Assembly: GCA_029266635.1 (NCBI GenBank)
Contig: JAQSWM010000005.1
Coordinates: 333,255-397,254, forward strand
Length of the DNA: 64,000 bases
DNA from: Sphingobacteriaceae bacterium
GTDB taxonomy: Bacteria > Bacteroidota > Bacteroidia > Sphingobacteriales > Sphingobacteriaceae
Reading direction: 5' to 3'
The number at the start of each line of letters is the position of its first letter. Position 1 is the first letter of the stretch. Both the position numbers and the translations under genes were made by a program. Shown here piece by piece: positions 23,555-33,137 of this stretch. The notes below the pieces were generated by a model. That model made no database searches, had not been told where the DNA came from, and was given only the letters and a program-made list of their open reading frames with translations.

Positions 23555-24445
23555 TTACTCCTTCTTCTTATTTAAAAGGATTCCGACTTTGATCCCGCCA
23601 GAAAATCCTAATCCACTGTCTGCACCCGTTATGATTGCAAAATGATGTCCAACAAAATCAGACTCCAGCCTTTCTCCGTTAAGAGTTTGATTATCGTGAA
23701 GATTGTCGATAGCATATCCGGCGCCGGCGTACACATCCAATATCATTATGTCTCCCAGCACCCACTGCTTGCCAAGATTTAGCATCAGAGCCCCAAAAGA
23801 CACATCCTTTTTCACAATGCTGTTGTTGAAAGTTGTGCTGTTATAAGATTCCATGTTCTGAGAATAAAAGCCAAAAAGAAGTTCCGGCTTTATGTAAGAA
23901 CCCTGCATAACGTGATTGAAACGGTCCTTTCCGTTTACCAGGTCAGGCATTCTGCTCAACTTAAAACCACCTCCCATAAAAACTCCCGCCTGTTCACGGT
24001 AATTAGGTGTTGAAGACGAACTTGAGTAGTAACCCAGTTCTTGTTTTTTCCCCAAGCCAATTATCCCGAGAGTAAGTTCATACGATCTGCCCGGCCGCAT
24101 GTTATGTTCAAAGTTCAACTGGGTGTAGCCGAGGAGAGGAGAAAGAAAGTTGATCTTAATGGCATTTTTCGCCTGATCTGCGTAGAGCTCCGGATCACTC
24201 ATAGCGTTACTTTGGTAAACCTCCGTACGCCCGTTCTGATACACGACTTTGAGAATTCTGGCTTTTTCAATTGTGTAAACAGGACCTTCAGGATTCTTGA
24301 AGATTTTGTACTTGATCTCATCGGTGCCTACTTCGCTGATAGTAGCGTCAATCACTTCGCCGCCTTTTTTGTAAATTTTATCCTGCGCAGCGGCGTTCAG
24401 CACCAAACCCACGGCAAGAAGCAGTAAAAGAAGAATTTTTTTCAT
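23555..24445 (-). CDS. Exported beta-barrel-like protein
   Basis: 296 residues with a signal peptide (MKKILLLLLLAVGLVLNAAAQ). After it comes a domain of about 60 residues (GGEVIDATISEVGTDEIKYK, then ILKVVYQNGRTEVY) found at the front of many Bacteroidota outer-membrane proteins. The rest has alternating strands and ends KVGILLNKKKE, compatible with a small outer-membrane barrel. The substrate is unknown. It begins 31 bases after the pdhB stop and may be read through from it. Confidence 0.6.
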   Translation of the reverse strand: MKKILLLLLLAVGLVLNAAAQDKIYKKGGEVIDATISEVGTDEIKYKIFKNPEGPVYTIEKARILKVVYQNGRTEVYQSNAMSDPELYADQAKNAIKINFLSPLLGYTQLNFEHNMRPGRSYELTLGIIGLGKKQELGYYSSSSSTPNYREQAGVFMGGGFKLSRMPDLVNGKDRFNHVMQGSYIKPELLFGFYSQNMESYNSTTFNNSIVKKDVSFGALMLNLGKQWVLGDIMILDVYAGAGYAIDNLHDNQTLNGERLESDFVGHHFAIITGADSGLGFSGGIKVGILLNKKKE

Positions 24446-24476
24446 GTTGGTTTAGGTTATATATTAAGCAATATAC

Positions 24477-25463
24477 CTATTTCTCAACATACAACACAGA
24501 CTTTACCGCTTTTACCACTCGCTCTGCATTTGGCAATGCTTCTTTGATTAAAGTTGGGGCATAAGGCAAAGGCACATCCGCAGAAACAACCCGCAGCACT
24601 GGCGCATCCAGGTAATCAAAAGCATCTTTTTGAACTTTGAAGGATATTTCCGTCGCAATAGAGCCAAGTGGCCATGCTTCTTCCACGATCACTAACCTGT
24701 TAGTTTTTTTAACAGAATTGATGATGGTCTCATAATCGATAGGACGAACGGTGCGAAGGTCGATCACTTCAGCATTGATGCCGTCCTTAGTGAGCTCTTC
24801 TACAGCAGGATTTACCACACGTGTAAGCATTTTGCCAAAGGTCACGATAGTTACATCCGTTCCTTCTTTTACCACATTGGCTTTTCCTAGCTCGATGTAA
24901 TATTCTTCTTCAGGAACCGCTCCTTTATCGCCATACATCACCTCAGATTCCATGAAAATGACAGGATCATTATCCAGGATGGATTGCTTTAACAAACCTT
25001 TCGCTTCGTATGGAGTGGATGGAACCACAACTTTAAGGCCAGGGCAGTTAGCATACCAGTTCTCAAAGTTTTGCGAGTGTTGCGCTCCAAGCTGTCCCGC
25101 ATTTCCTGTTGGGCCGCGGAAAACAATTGGCACAGAGAATTGGCCACCGCTCATAGAAAGCACTTTGGCCGCTCCGTTTATTATCTGATCGATAGCTACA
25201 AGCGAGAAGTTAAAAGTCATGAACTCCACGATCGGGCGTAAGCCGTTCATCGCAGCGCCAGTAGCAATGCCCGCAAAGCCAAGCTCCGCGATAGGCGTAT
25301 CAATAACCCGCTTGGCGCCAAACTCGTCAAGCATTCCCTGGCTCACTTTGTAAGCACCGTTGTACTCAGCCACCTCTTCGCCCATCAGGAATATCTTGTC
25401 GTCTTTGCGCATTTCTTCGCTTAATGCCTCACGAAGTGCTTCTCTGAACTGTATTTCTCTCAT
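24477..25463 (-). CDS. pdhB: Pyruvate dehydrogenase E1 component, beta subunit
   Basis: 328 residues, full length for an E1-beta subunit. EAEEVAEYNGAYKVSQGM-like sequence near 29-45, AELGFAGIATGAAMNG (60-75) and GNAGQLGAQHSQNFE (about 117-131) are typical, as is the C-terminal transketolase domain (VIDLRTVRPIDYET, about 233-246). Together with E1-alpha it decarboxylates pyruvate to feed acetyl-CoA. The alpha, E2 and E3 genes are not adjacent, which is usual in this phylum. A TATATTTG promoter lies 27 bases upstream. Confidence 0.93.
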   Translation of the reverse strand: MREIQFREALREALSEEMRKDDKIFLMGEEVAEYNGAYKVSQGMLDEFGAKRVIDTPIAELGFAGIATGAAMNGLRPIVEFMTFNFSLVAIDQIINGAAKVLSMSGGQFSVPIVFRGPTGNAGQLGAQHSQNFENWYANCPGLKVVVPSTPYEAKGLLKQSILDNDPVIFMESEVMYGDKGAVPEEEYYIELGKANVVKEGTDVTIVTFGKMLTRVVNPAVEELTKDGINAEVIDLRTVRPIDYETIINSVKKTNRLVIVEEAWPLGSIATEISFKVQKDAFDYLDAPVLRVVSADVPLPYAPTLIKEALPNAERVVKAVKSVLYVEK

Positions 25464-25489
25464 TATATGCTATGTCAAATTTTGGAACG

Positions 25490-25520
25490 CAAATATAAGG
25501 TAGCGAGGGCGGATATACAA
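25490..25520 (-). promoter_or_regulatory. Promoter of pdhB
   Basis: On the minus strand TTG (25518-25520) and TATATTTG (25490-25497) are 20 bases apart, matching the Bacteroidota housekeeping promoter. The predicted leader is about 20 nt. Confidence 0.7.
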
Positions 25521-25575
25521 TTAGTATTCAGGTATAAGCTGCCTCGCTTCAAAAGTGTAGTTTTCTGTTTATCGC

Positions 25576-27495
25576 CTAAAATTTCCACCTCACAAAGGTT
25601 TCCATTGCTTCGTACTCTGCAAGGCCAAGCTGATCATAAATCTGTGCTGTTTCGCGGGTGCGATCTTCGGCCCGGACCCAGAATTCCCGTGAGTCATCGC
25701 CGGGAAATACTGGGCGGTCTTTTTGAGATTGATGCTTGTAAATGGCGTAGCGTTTACGTTCCACCTCCTGCGGCGAAAGCGGCACAGCCATCTCAATTTC
25801 ATGAGCCTCAAACTCGTGCCAAGCGCCACGGTACATCCACAACCAGCAGTCTTTTGTCCACTCTTCTGTCTTACGAAGCCTTTTCATTGCGTTGATGATG
25901 ATGTCAAAGCATACCTTGTGGGTGCCATGCGGATCGGCAAAATCGCCGGCAGCGAAAATCTGATGGGGCTTTATTTGTTGAAGAAGTTCCATCGTTTTCT
26001 GGATGTCGTCTTCTTTAACAGGATTTTTCTGTGTTTTGCCACGATCATAGAAAGGCAAATCTAAAAAGTGGATATGCTGATCGTCCAAGCCAGCAAAACG
26101 GGCACCTGCCATTGCTTCGCCTTTGCGGATAAGCGCCTTCACAGTCAATATTTCTGGAGTGTCGCTCTGGTTTGGCTGTTTAGTCTCTAGGAACCTGCGC
26201 ATATCGCTATATAAGTTCTCAAGCTTTGAAGAGTCGGTGTTTTGCTTTTTGCCGAAATCGATGGCAAATTCTACGAAACGCAAGGCATCGTCATCCCAGA
26301 CGGCTGTATTGCCGGAGGTTTGATAAGCAACGTGAACGTCGTGGCCATGATCCGCCAGGCGAATAAAGGTACCACCCATTGAGATCACGTCATCATCCGG
26401 GTGAGGAGAAAAAATGATTACGCGTTTTTTTGCAGGTTCCGCACGCTCAGGCCGCTGACTGTCATCCGCGTTTGGCTTCCCCCCTGGCCAACCAGTAATG
26501 GTATGCTGCATCACATTAAAAATGTGAACGTTGATGTTGTAAACCGGTCCTTGCTCGGTGGCCAACTGCGCCATTCCGTGGTTGTTGTAATCTTCTTCAG
26601 TGAGTTTTAGAATTGGTTTTTTCAAAGTGCGTGCAAGCCAAATGACTGCCTTTTTCACCATCTGCTCATCCCAAACACAATCCTTGACTAACCAGGGCGT
26701 ATCAAATCGCGTTAGCTCATCTGCTGCATCCTGATCTAATACGAACTCTACATTATTTGAAAGTTGGAGGTAAGTTGCCGGAACATCCGATGAAATTTCG
26801 CCTTCAACAGCCTTTTTAATGATAGGTGCTTTCTTGCGGTTCCAGGCCATGAGGATGATCTGCCTGGCCTTGAAAATAGTTCCAATGCCCATTGTGATGG
26901 CTTTAGTAGGCACGTTCGCCTTTCCGCCGAAATCGCGGGCAGCATCGCTGCGGGTAAGGTCATCAAGAGTTACGAGGCGTGTGCCCGAGTTTGGCGCAGA
27001 GCCGGGCTCGTTAAAGCCGATGTGTCCCGTACGACCAATACCTAATATTTGCAGGTCTAAGCCACCTAACTCACTGATCTTTCTTTCGTATTCAATACAG
27101 AAGGTTGGAATTTGGTCCAGAGGAAGTGTGCCGTCAGGAATATGAACATTATTGAAATCTATATCTATATGATCAAATAAGTGCTCCTTCATAAAAGCCA
27201 CATAGCTTTGTTCTGAAGTTGGGCGCATTGGATAATACTCGTCCAGATTAAACGTAATTACATTTTTGAAACTCAATCCCTCTTCTTTGTGGAGGCGGAT
27301 GAGCTCTGTGTAGACGCCGATGGGGGTTACGCCCGTAGCCAATCCTAAAACCGTGTTTTCGTTACTGCTTTGTTTGCTGATAATGACATCCGCAATGCGG
27401 CGGGCTACTTTTTTGGAAGCGATATCCGGGTTTGGATACACCGTAACTGGAAGCTTTTCGAAGCGGGTTTCTTCCAGTAGATTTAGTCTGGACAT
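25576..27495 (-). CDS. nagB: Glucosamine-6-phosphate deaminase fused to PIG-L deacetylase-like domain
   Basis: 639 residues from the ATG at 27495 (MSRLNLLEETRFE); a longer frame to 27585 would start upstream of the TATATTTG promoter. The N-terminal NagB domain (about 10-260) has NLDEYYP (83-89) and GIGRTGHIGFNEPGS (152-166). In E. coli NagB the word is GNDGHIAF, so the catalytic-site Asp141 is replaced by Thr. The C-terminal PIG-L domain begins at SPHPDDD (363-369), the metal-binding motif of GlcNAc deacetylases. The fusion is common in Bacteroidota. It is divergent from anmK, fitting amino-sugar recycling. Confidence 0.88.
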   Translation of the reverse strand: MSRLNLLEETRFEKLPVTVYPNPDIASKKVARRIADVIISKQSSNENTVLGLATGVTPIGVYTELIRLHKEEGLSFKNVITFNLDEYYPMRPTSEQSYVAFMKEHLFDHIDIDFNNVHIPDGTLPLDQIPTFCIEYERKISELGGLDLQILGIGRTGHIGFNEPGSAPNSGTRLVTLDDLTRSDAARDFGGKANVPTKAITMGIGTIFKARQIILMAWNRKKAPIIKKAVEGEISSDVPATYLQLSNNVEFVLDQDAADELTRFDTPWLVKDCVWDEQMVKKAVIWLARTLKKPILKLTEEDYNNHGMAQLATEQGPVYNINVHIFNVMQHTITGWPGGKPNADDSQRPERAEPAKKRVIIFSPHPDDDVISMGGTFIRLADHGHDVHVAYQTSGNTAVWDDDALRFVEFAIDFGKKQNTDSSKLENLYSDMRRFLETKQPNQSDTPEILTVKALIRKGEAMAGARFAGLDDQHIHFLDLPFYDRGKTQKNPVKEDDIQKTMELLQQIKPHQIFAAGDFADPHGTHKVCFDIIINAMKRLRKTEEWTKDCWLWMYRGAWHEFEAHEIEMAVPLSPQEVERKRYAIYKHQSQKDRPVFPGDDSREFWVRAEDRTRETAQIYDQLGLAEYEAMETFVRWKF

Positions 27496-27519
27496 TTTAC
27501 GTAGAAGTTTGATTCGCGG

Positions 27520-27527
27520 CAAATATA
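27520..27527 (-). promoter_or_regulatory. -7 element of the nagB promoter
   Basis: TATATTTG on the minus strand, a perfect TAnnTTTG. It puts the transcript start near 27513 and so supports the start codon at 27495 rather than 27585. Confidence 0.65.
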
Positions 27528-27587
27528 GTTTGTAAAGGCATTGATCTTCAGGAAAAAAATCAAACGGCTTTTTTAATTTAGCCAACC

Positions 27588-28769
27588 ATGGCGAAGAGCG
27601 GCATCATCAAACTGAACGAGATTTCTGAAAAACCAACACGTTTGATCGTGGGCCTGATGTCGGGCACCTCTCTTGATGGGCTCGATATCGCCTTATGCCG
27701 TTTTGCGGGCGCCGGGCAGGATGTAAAAGCGGAGGTTTTGAGGTTTGAAACTGTCCCGTATTCCGAAAGCTTCATCGCAGACGTACGCGAGGTGTTTGCG
27801 AAAAAAACAGTAAGCCTTGAAAAGCTTTGCCTGTTGAACGCATTCATCGCCGACGAGCATGCGTCGATGGTTGTCTCAGCATTAAAAAATTGGAATATCT
27901 CTGCAGAGGAAGTTGATTGCATTGCCAGCCATGGACAAACAGTTTACCATGCGCCGAAGCGTTTGCATGGGCTTCATGGTTACCCAGATGCTACTTTGCA
28001 AATCGGCGACGGAGACCGGTTGGCGGTGAAGACGGGTATTATAACCATCAGCGACTTTCGTCAGAAGCATGCTGCTGCAGGAGGCGAGGGCGCACCTTTG
28101 GCTTTGTATGGCGATTATCTTCTGTTCACATCCAAATCAGAAAACCGTGTTTTATTAAACATAGGCGGCATCTCCAATTTTACATGCCTGCCTTCAAATG
28201 ATGATGCAGCAATTATTTCAACAGACGCTGGTCCCGGTAACACGCTGATAGACGCAGTTGCTAAAAAATATTTCGGAGTTGCTTACGATGAAGGTGGCGC
28301 ATTGGCTTTGAGCGGAACCGTCAATGAAATGTTGCTGAATGAGATGATGCAACATCCATTCTTTTCCGAATCGCTGCCGAAGACTACCGGACCAGAATTG
28401 TTCAACACGGATTTTGTGGATAATGCAATAGAGTGTTGCGGTCAGTTTTCACTTTCTAATCATGATTTATTGGCAACCGTAACAGAGCTAACAGCACGTG
28501 CAATTGCAGACTTACTTATATCAATGCAAATGCCTGCTGCCACAATTTACGCCAGCGGCGGTGGAGCACACAACGGTGCTATTATAGGCAGCTTGGAAAA
28601 GATTTTGCCGAAAATGCAAGTGAAGCCCTTAAGCGCTCTGGGTATAAATCCAGATGCAAAAGAAGCTTTATTATTTGCATTACTTGCCAATGAGTGCCTG
28701 GCGGGGGAGCCGCAAGCGCTGGGTAGCGCACCGGCAATTACGATGGGCAAGATTAGTTTGCCAGGCTAA
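27588..28769 (+). CDS. anmK: Anhydro-N-acetylmuramic acid kinase
   Basis: 393 residues, full length. GLMSGTSLDGLDIAL (22-36) is the phosphate-binding signature, with further ASKHA motifs LNIGGISNFT (about 186-195) and STDAGPGNTLID (about 205-216), and GGGAHN (about 325-330). It phosphorylates 1,6-anhydro-MurNAc, released by lytic transglycosylases, to MurNAc-6-phosphate. Its 3' end overlaps the convergent DeoR gene by 17 bases. It is divergent from nagB across a 92-base shared promoter region. Confidence 0.95.
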   Translation: MAKSGIIKLNEISEKPTRLIVGLMSGTSLDGLDIALCRFAGAGQDVKAEVLRFETVPYSESFIADVREVFAKKTVSLEKLCLLNAFIADEHASMVVSALKNWNISAEEVDCIASHGQTVYHAPKRLHGLHGYPDATLQIGDGDRLAVKTGIITISDFRQKHAAAGGEGAPLALYGDYLLFTSKSENRVLLNIGGISNFTCLPSNDDAAIISTDAGPGNTLIDAVAKKYFGVAYDEGGALALSGTVNEMLLNEMMQHPFFSESLPKTTGPELFNTDFVDNAIECCGQFSLSNHDLLATVTELTARAIADLLISMQMPAATIYASGGGAHNGAIIGSLEKILPKMQVKPLSALGINPDAKEALLFALLANECLAGEPQALGSAPAITMGKISLPG

Positions 28770-29496
28770 GCTGGGAATATTTTTCTAGGGCTTCGTCGCC
28801 TTCTGGCAATTCCGTAATGACAGCAGAGATCTGGTTAATACCACAAACCTTCATGGATTGTACCGAATCGAGCTTTTCTGATATGCTTAAGATTACAGCA
28901 CGCTTGGCTGCTCTGATCATTGCTTTCTTGACCTGAACAACTTCCCAATCGGAATCTGTAATGCCGTTCTGGGCACAAACCCCGTTAGTGCCCAGAAAGC
29001 ATATATCTACATGTATGTCATGCAGGTTGCTGATTGCCTGTGCGCCAATGCTAACCTGGGAGTTTTTTGAAAGTTGGCCGCCAATAAGGATTACGTTAGC
29101 GTTTGGATGTTCGTTTAGCTCTAGTGCCACTAGGGGGCTAATCGTAAATATGGTTAGCGCAATATGATCGGGTATAAGCTTCGCAAACTCAAGCATGGTG
29201 GTGCCGCCGCCCGTGAGGATGGTCATTCCGTCAACAAGCATCCTAACCGCTTTTCGGGCGATCTCCTTTTTAGGAGCTAATGCATAAACATCATTTGCCT
29301 GGTTAGTAAAGTGGAAAGATTTGGAAAGTGCGCCGCCATGCACCTTTAGAAGCTTGCCTTCATCAGCAAGTTCGATCAGGTCGCGTCGAACTGTATCTTC
29401 AGACACTCCAAGTTGTGAACTGAGATCTGATGACAATACTTTATTGTGAAGGTTTAACTGTTTGATTATATAGGAGTGCCTCTCTTTTTTTAACAT
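28753..29496 (-). CDS. DeoR/GlpR family sugar-responsive repressor
   Basis: 247 residues from the ATG at 29496 (MLKKERHSYIIKQL); another ATG lies two codons earlier. An N-terminal helix-turn-helix (LSSQLGVSEDTVRRDL, about 25-40) is followed by the DeoR effector domain with the ribose-5-phosphate-isomerase-like GGGTTMLE and GGQLSKNS segments. Members sense phosphorylated sugars. It sits between anmK and the first SusC/SusD pair, and a role in controlling one or both is plausible. No hybrid two-component or sigma/anti-sigma regulator is present for these receptors. Confidence 0.88.
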   Translation of the reverse strand: MLKKERHSYIIKQLNLHNKVLSSDLSSQLGVSEDTVRRDLIELADEGKLLKVHGGALSKSFHFTNQANDVYALAPKKEIARKAVRMLVDGMTILTGGGTTMLEFAKLIPDHIALTIFTISPLVALELNEHPNANVILIGGQLSKNSQVSIGAQAISNLHDIHVDICFLGTNGVCAQNGITDSDWEVVQVKKAMIRAAKRAVILSISEKLDSVQSMKVCGINQISAVITELPEGDEALEKYSQLSLAN

Positions 29497-29626
29497 GAGC
29501 ATGCAGTTTTTTGCCGGTTTAGGAAATTTAGTTTAAAAAAGCGCATAACCAAAAATCAGGTTTAAAGAGCCTAAAGCTAATTTTTCTGCTTGATGGCAAC
29601 AATGTAAAAAATATTGTTGATAAAAG

Positions 29627-29659
29627 CTTGCGTATTTCTGCAATTAATCCAAACTTTAA
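29627..29659 (+). promoter_or_regulatory. 33-bp promoter element, copy 1 (susC 1)
   Basis: The 33 bases starting CTTGCGTATTTCTGCAATTA and ending AACTTTAA are identical to 35196-35228, upstream of the second susC. It lies 45 bases before the start at 29704. It lacks a good TAnnTTTG, so an activator or alternative sigma factor may be needed. Confidence 0.65.
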
Positions 29660-29703
29660 TAATTCGCTAAAGAAATACTAACCAATAACTAACGAAAATT
29701 ATT

Positions 29704-32700
29704 ATGAAAAAAAAGCTACTAACTTTTATGCTAGGGCTCTTTTTCGTCATCTCTCAAGTGTTTGCCCAACAGCAGGCAATTACAGGTAAAGTGATTGACG
29801 AGACAGGTTTGCCGTTGCCTGGCGTTTCAGTAAAAATTAAAGGATCCACCATGGGTACATCAACGGCACCCGACGGTACGTATTCGATCCGAGCGTCACA
29901 AGGCGACGTCTTAACGTTCTCTTTTGTAGGCTTCTCAGCCGAGGAGAGAACAGTTGGTTCCGACAACACCATTAATGTGTCGTTCAAGCCGGATACAAAA
30001 AGCCTAAGTGAAGTTGTAGTAGTAGGTTACGGTACACAAAAAAGGGGTAATTTAACCGGTGCAATCACAACTGTTGATGTTAAGAAAACACTTGAGGGAA
30101 GAGCTATCGCTGATGTAGGCAGGGGCTTACAAGGCGTCGCTCCAGGCCTAAACGTAGTTGTTCCCAGCGGCGAAGTTGGATCGGATCCCTTAATCAAGAT
30201 TAGAGGTGCGATTGGCTCCTTTCGCGGTAGTTCGGCGCCGTTGATATTGTTGGATAACGTAGAAATACCAAGTATTCAGCTGGTTAATCCGAACGATATT
30301 CAGTCAATAAGCGTTTTGAAGGATGCAGCGGCTTCATCTATTTATGGAGCAAAAGCGGCCTTTGGTGTTGTACTTATTACAACTAAACTTGGATCAGGCA
30401 CGGATAAGCCTCAGGTAAATTATTCAAATAATTTCTCTTTTCAGAATGTGTGGAAGGACTTAGAGATGGGCGATGTAAATGCCTTGAAGTATGCACTTGA
30501 TGCTAATGAACGAGTTGGTATCTCCAGCCCGATTGGTGCTTTTTATTTTACTGATAAGGCTAGCTATCAAAAAGCCGTTGCCTGGAAAGAAAAGTATGGC
30601 AATACGATTGGCCCCGGTGACCCAACTGTTTATGGGCGGGACTGGTACGTACAAGGAACCAGTAAAATGGGAGTACGCACATATAATCCCTATGACTATA
30701 TGGTGAAAGAATGGGCGCCTACGCAGCAACAAAATATATCTGTTGGGGGTACCTCGGGAAAAACATCCTACAATTTGGGCCTAGCATTATTAGATCAGAG
30801 CGGTATGAACAAGCCGGCTAAATCGGATCAATTTACCAGATATAATGCCTCGCTAAGGCTTAGCAGTGAGATAAACAAATATATCACAGTAAGAGCGGGA
30901 GCTCTTTACTCACGGAGAAATAAGGAATATCCATATGCCACTAGCTCTACCACAGCAGATCCGTGGTATTATTTATATCGCTGGAGTTCCCTTTATCCAT
31001 TAGGGAATGATGAGCTCGGAAATGCGATAAGAAGTCCATGGAGTGAAATGGCTTCTGCAAATACAGCAGATATACTCCAGAATTACATGAATGTAAATAC
31101 TGGTGCTACTTTAAATATTTTAAAAAACTGGAAAGTAGATTTTGACTACACATTTGCAAACCAGGAGATGAACTGGAATAGGCCAGGCACGAGATTTACT
31201 GCCAGTAACTCCTGGGCTGCACCACAGGCAAGGCTTGACGCTAATGGCCAACCTGTTTATGTAAATGCTGAAGGACAAGTTGTGCCAAGCGGTACAGTTG
31301 GGGCCGTTCCAGCTTATAATCTTTCTTATGAAACTTATACATCCCCGGGAACGAATCCAGACCATATATTTAGATCCGCTGAAAACTTTAAGCGTAGCAC
31401 AATCAATGCGTTTACTACATATAATCTGAATTTGAACCAGTCACATGATCTAAAATTTATTCTTGGAGTAAACAGAGTAGCAGATAACTCAGAATATCAA
31501 AGTACTCAGGTAACTAACCTATCGGATATAGGAAATCCTCAATTCGCATTCGGAACTGGAATCTGGACAGGTAGCGGTGATCAGTCATGGGAAGCTCAGT
31601 TAGGATATTTTGGACGGGTGAACTATGCCTTCAAAAATAAATATCTGCTTGAAGGCAACGTGAGGTACGATGGATCTTCAAAATTTCCCGGCGACCTGAA
31701 ATGGAGATGGTTTCCGTCGTTCTCAGCTGGTTGGGTCGCGTCAGAGGAGGCTTTTATGGAATGGTCTAAACCGGTATTAGACCAGCTAAAGTTCCGGGCC
31801 TCCTGGGGCTCAATCGGCGATCAGACTGTTCCAAATGACTTGTATATAGCTACAATGGCTAACGGACAGTCAACATGGATTGGCGCCAACGGGGCAAAGG
31901 TAAACTTTGTTGGCACACCAGGAGCTATCTCTACAAGCATCAGATGGCAGGATATTGAGACAAAGAACTTAGGTGTCGACATTGCATTGCTAAAGAATAG
32001 GCTGAGCGTAAACTTCGATGTTTACCAGCGAAATACCAATAATATGATTGTTCCGGCTGAAGGTGTTCCCGCAACTTTCGGTGTTGGCGCTCCACAAAGC
32101 AATTATGGATCACTTAGAACTAACGGATGGGAGTTTGCTGCAGACTTCAACCATAAGTTTTCAAATGGGCTTGGAATCAATATCAAAGGAACTTTGGCGG
32201 ACGCAAGGACAACAATAACTGCATACGGATCTAGTACAGGTGTTAATTCGAACTATGTGGGCAAAACCTATGGAGAGATATGGGGTTATCGCACAGATCG
32301 TCTATATCAGTTAGATGACTTTGAATTAGATGCAAGTGGTAAGCCATTCTTAATCAATCTTACACCAGCTGAGAGTGCAAAATATGGCAAACCGGGAAAT
32401 ACCGGACCGCTCGCTTATAAGTTAAAAACTGGGCCGAATGGTGAAAAACCTGTATACCAAACTTTCGTACAAAATTCTGCAAACTTCCGGTTTGGTCCTG
32501 GGGATGTTAGGTTTAAGGATGTCAATGGAGACGGTGAAATTAATAATGGCAGTGCTTTGCTAGCTGATCATGGCGATTTGGAAGTAATTGGTAATTCTAC
32601 TCCTCGTTATGAGTACGGCTTTAGATTAGGCGCCGATTTTAAACGTTTTGATATCAGTGGTTTCTTTCAGGGAATAGGGAAACGCAGTATTTGGGGTGAC

Positions 32701-33135
32701 GGGATGTTGGCCATTCCAGGTTACAATGTTGGCGATGGCGCAATGCCCGCAGCAATTGTAAATGATTATTGGACCCCTGATAACACAAGTGCATTTTATC
32801 CGGCTGCATACAATAACGGAGTCAGCAATACCACTAATAACATGCAGGTTCAAGATCGTTACTTGCTTAATATGGCTTATCTGCGGTTGAAAAATCTGAC
32901 ATTAGGTTATTCCCTTCCACAGCCGCTGCTGAAAAAGGTTAGTATATCCTCTCTTCGGGTATATGCAGCACTTGAAAACTTTATCACATGGGATCATTTG
33001 AAGGGACTACCTATCGATGCCGAAACTATCAACGGCTATTCCATGTGGAATTCAAGTAATTATAATTCAGGGCGTACTGCTATGGGTATACCAGCGTTTA
33101 AGTCTATTTCCTTTGGCGCTCAATTAAATTTTTAA
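29704..33135 (+). CDS. TonB-dependent receptor, SusC/RagA family (1)
   Basis: 1143 residues. A signal peptide (MKKKLLTFMLGLFFVISQVFA) is followed by a carboxypeptidase-D-like domain (ITGKVIDETGLPLPGV, about 25-105), the TonB-box region SLSEVVVVGYGTQKRG, a plug domain (about 115-235, LLDNVEIPSIQLVNPNDIQS) and a 22-strand barrel ending in aromatic F. It imports oligosaccharides across the outer membrane with its SusD partner, which follows after two bases. It shares its first 200 residues closely with the second SusC. Cargo cannot be read from sequence; the neighbourhood suggests amino-sugar glycans. Confidence 0.93.
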   Translation: MKKKLLTFMLGLFFVISQVFAQQQAITGKVIDETGLPLPGVSVKIKGSTMGTSTAPDGTYSIRASQGDVLTFSFVGFSAEERTVGSDNTINVSFKPDTKSLSEVVVVGYGTQKRGNLTGAITTVDVKKTLEGRAIADVGRGLQGVAPGLNVVVPSGEVGSDPLIKIRGAIGSFRGSSAPLILLDNVEIPSIQLVNPNDIQSISVLKDAAASSIYGAKAAFGVVLITTKLGSGTDKPQVNYSNNFSFQNVWKDLEMGDVNALKYALDANERVGISSPIGAFYFTDKASYQKAVAWKEKYGNTIGPGDPTVYGRDWYVQGTSKMGVRTYNPYDYMVKEWAPTQQQNISVGGTSGKTSYNLGLALLDQSGMNKPAKSDQFTRYNASLRLSSEINKYITVRAGALYSRRNKEYPYATSSTTADPWYYLYRWSSLYPLGNDELGNAIRSPWSEMASANTADILQNYMNVNTGATLNILKNWKVDFDYTFANQEMNWNRPGTRFTASNSWAAPQARLDANGQPVYVNAEGQVVPSGTVGAVPAYNLSYETYTSPGTNPDHIFRSAENFKRSTINAFTTYNLNLNQSHDLKFILGVNRVADNSEYQSTQVTNLSDIGNPQFAFGTGIWTGSGDQSWEAQLGYFGRVNYAFKNKYLLEGNVRYDGSSKFPGDLKWRWFPSFSAGWVASEEAFMEWSKPVLDQLKFRASWGSIGDQTVPNDLYIATMANGQSTWIGANGAKVNFVGTPGAISTSIRWQDIETKNLGVDIALLKNRLSVNFDVYQRNTNNMIVPAEGVPATFGVGAPQSNYGSLRTNGWEFAADFNHKFSNGLGINIKGTLADARTTITAYGSSTGVNSNYVGKTYGEIWGYRTDRLYQLDDFELDASGKPFLINLTPAESAKYGKPGNTGPLAYKLKTGPNGEKPVYQTFVQNSANFRFGPGDVRFKDVNGDGEINNGSALLADHGDLEVIGNSTPRYEYGFRLGADFKRFDISGFFQGIGKRSIWGDGMLAIPGYNVGDGAMPAAIVNDYWTPDNTSAFYPAAYNNGVSNTTNNMQVQDRYLLNMAYLRLKNLTLGYSLPQPLLKKVSISSLRVYAALENFITWDHLKGLPIDAETINGYSMWNSSNYNSGRTAMGIPAFKSISFGAQLNF

Positions 33136-33137
33136 AG

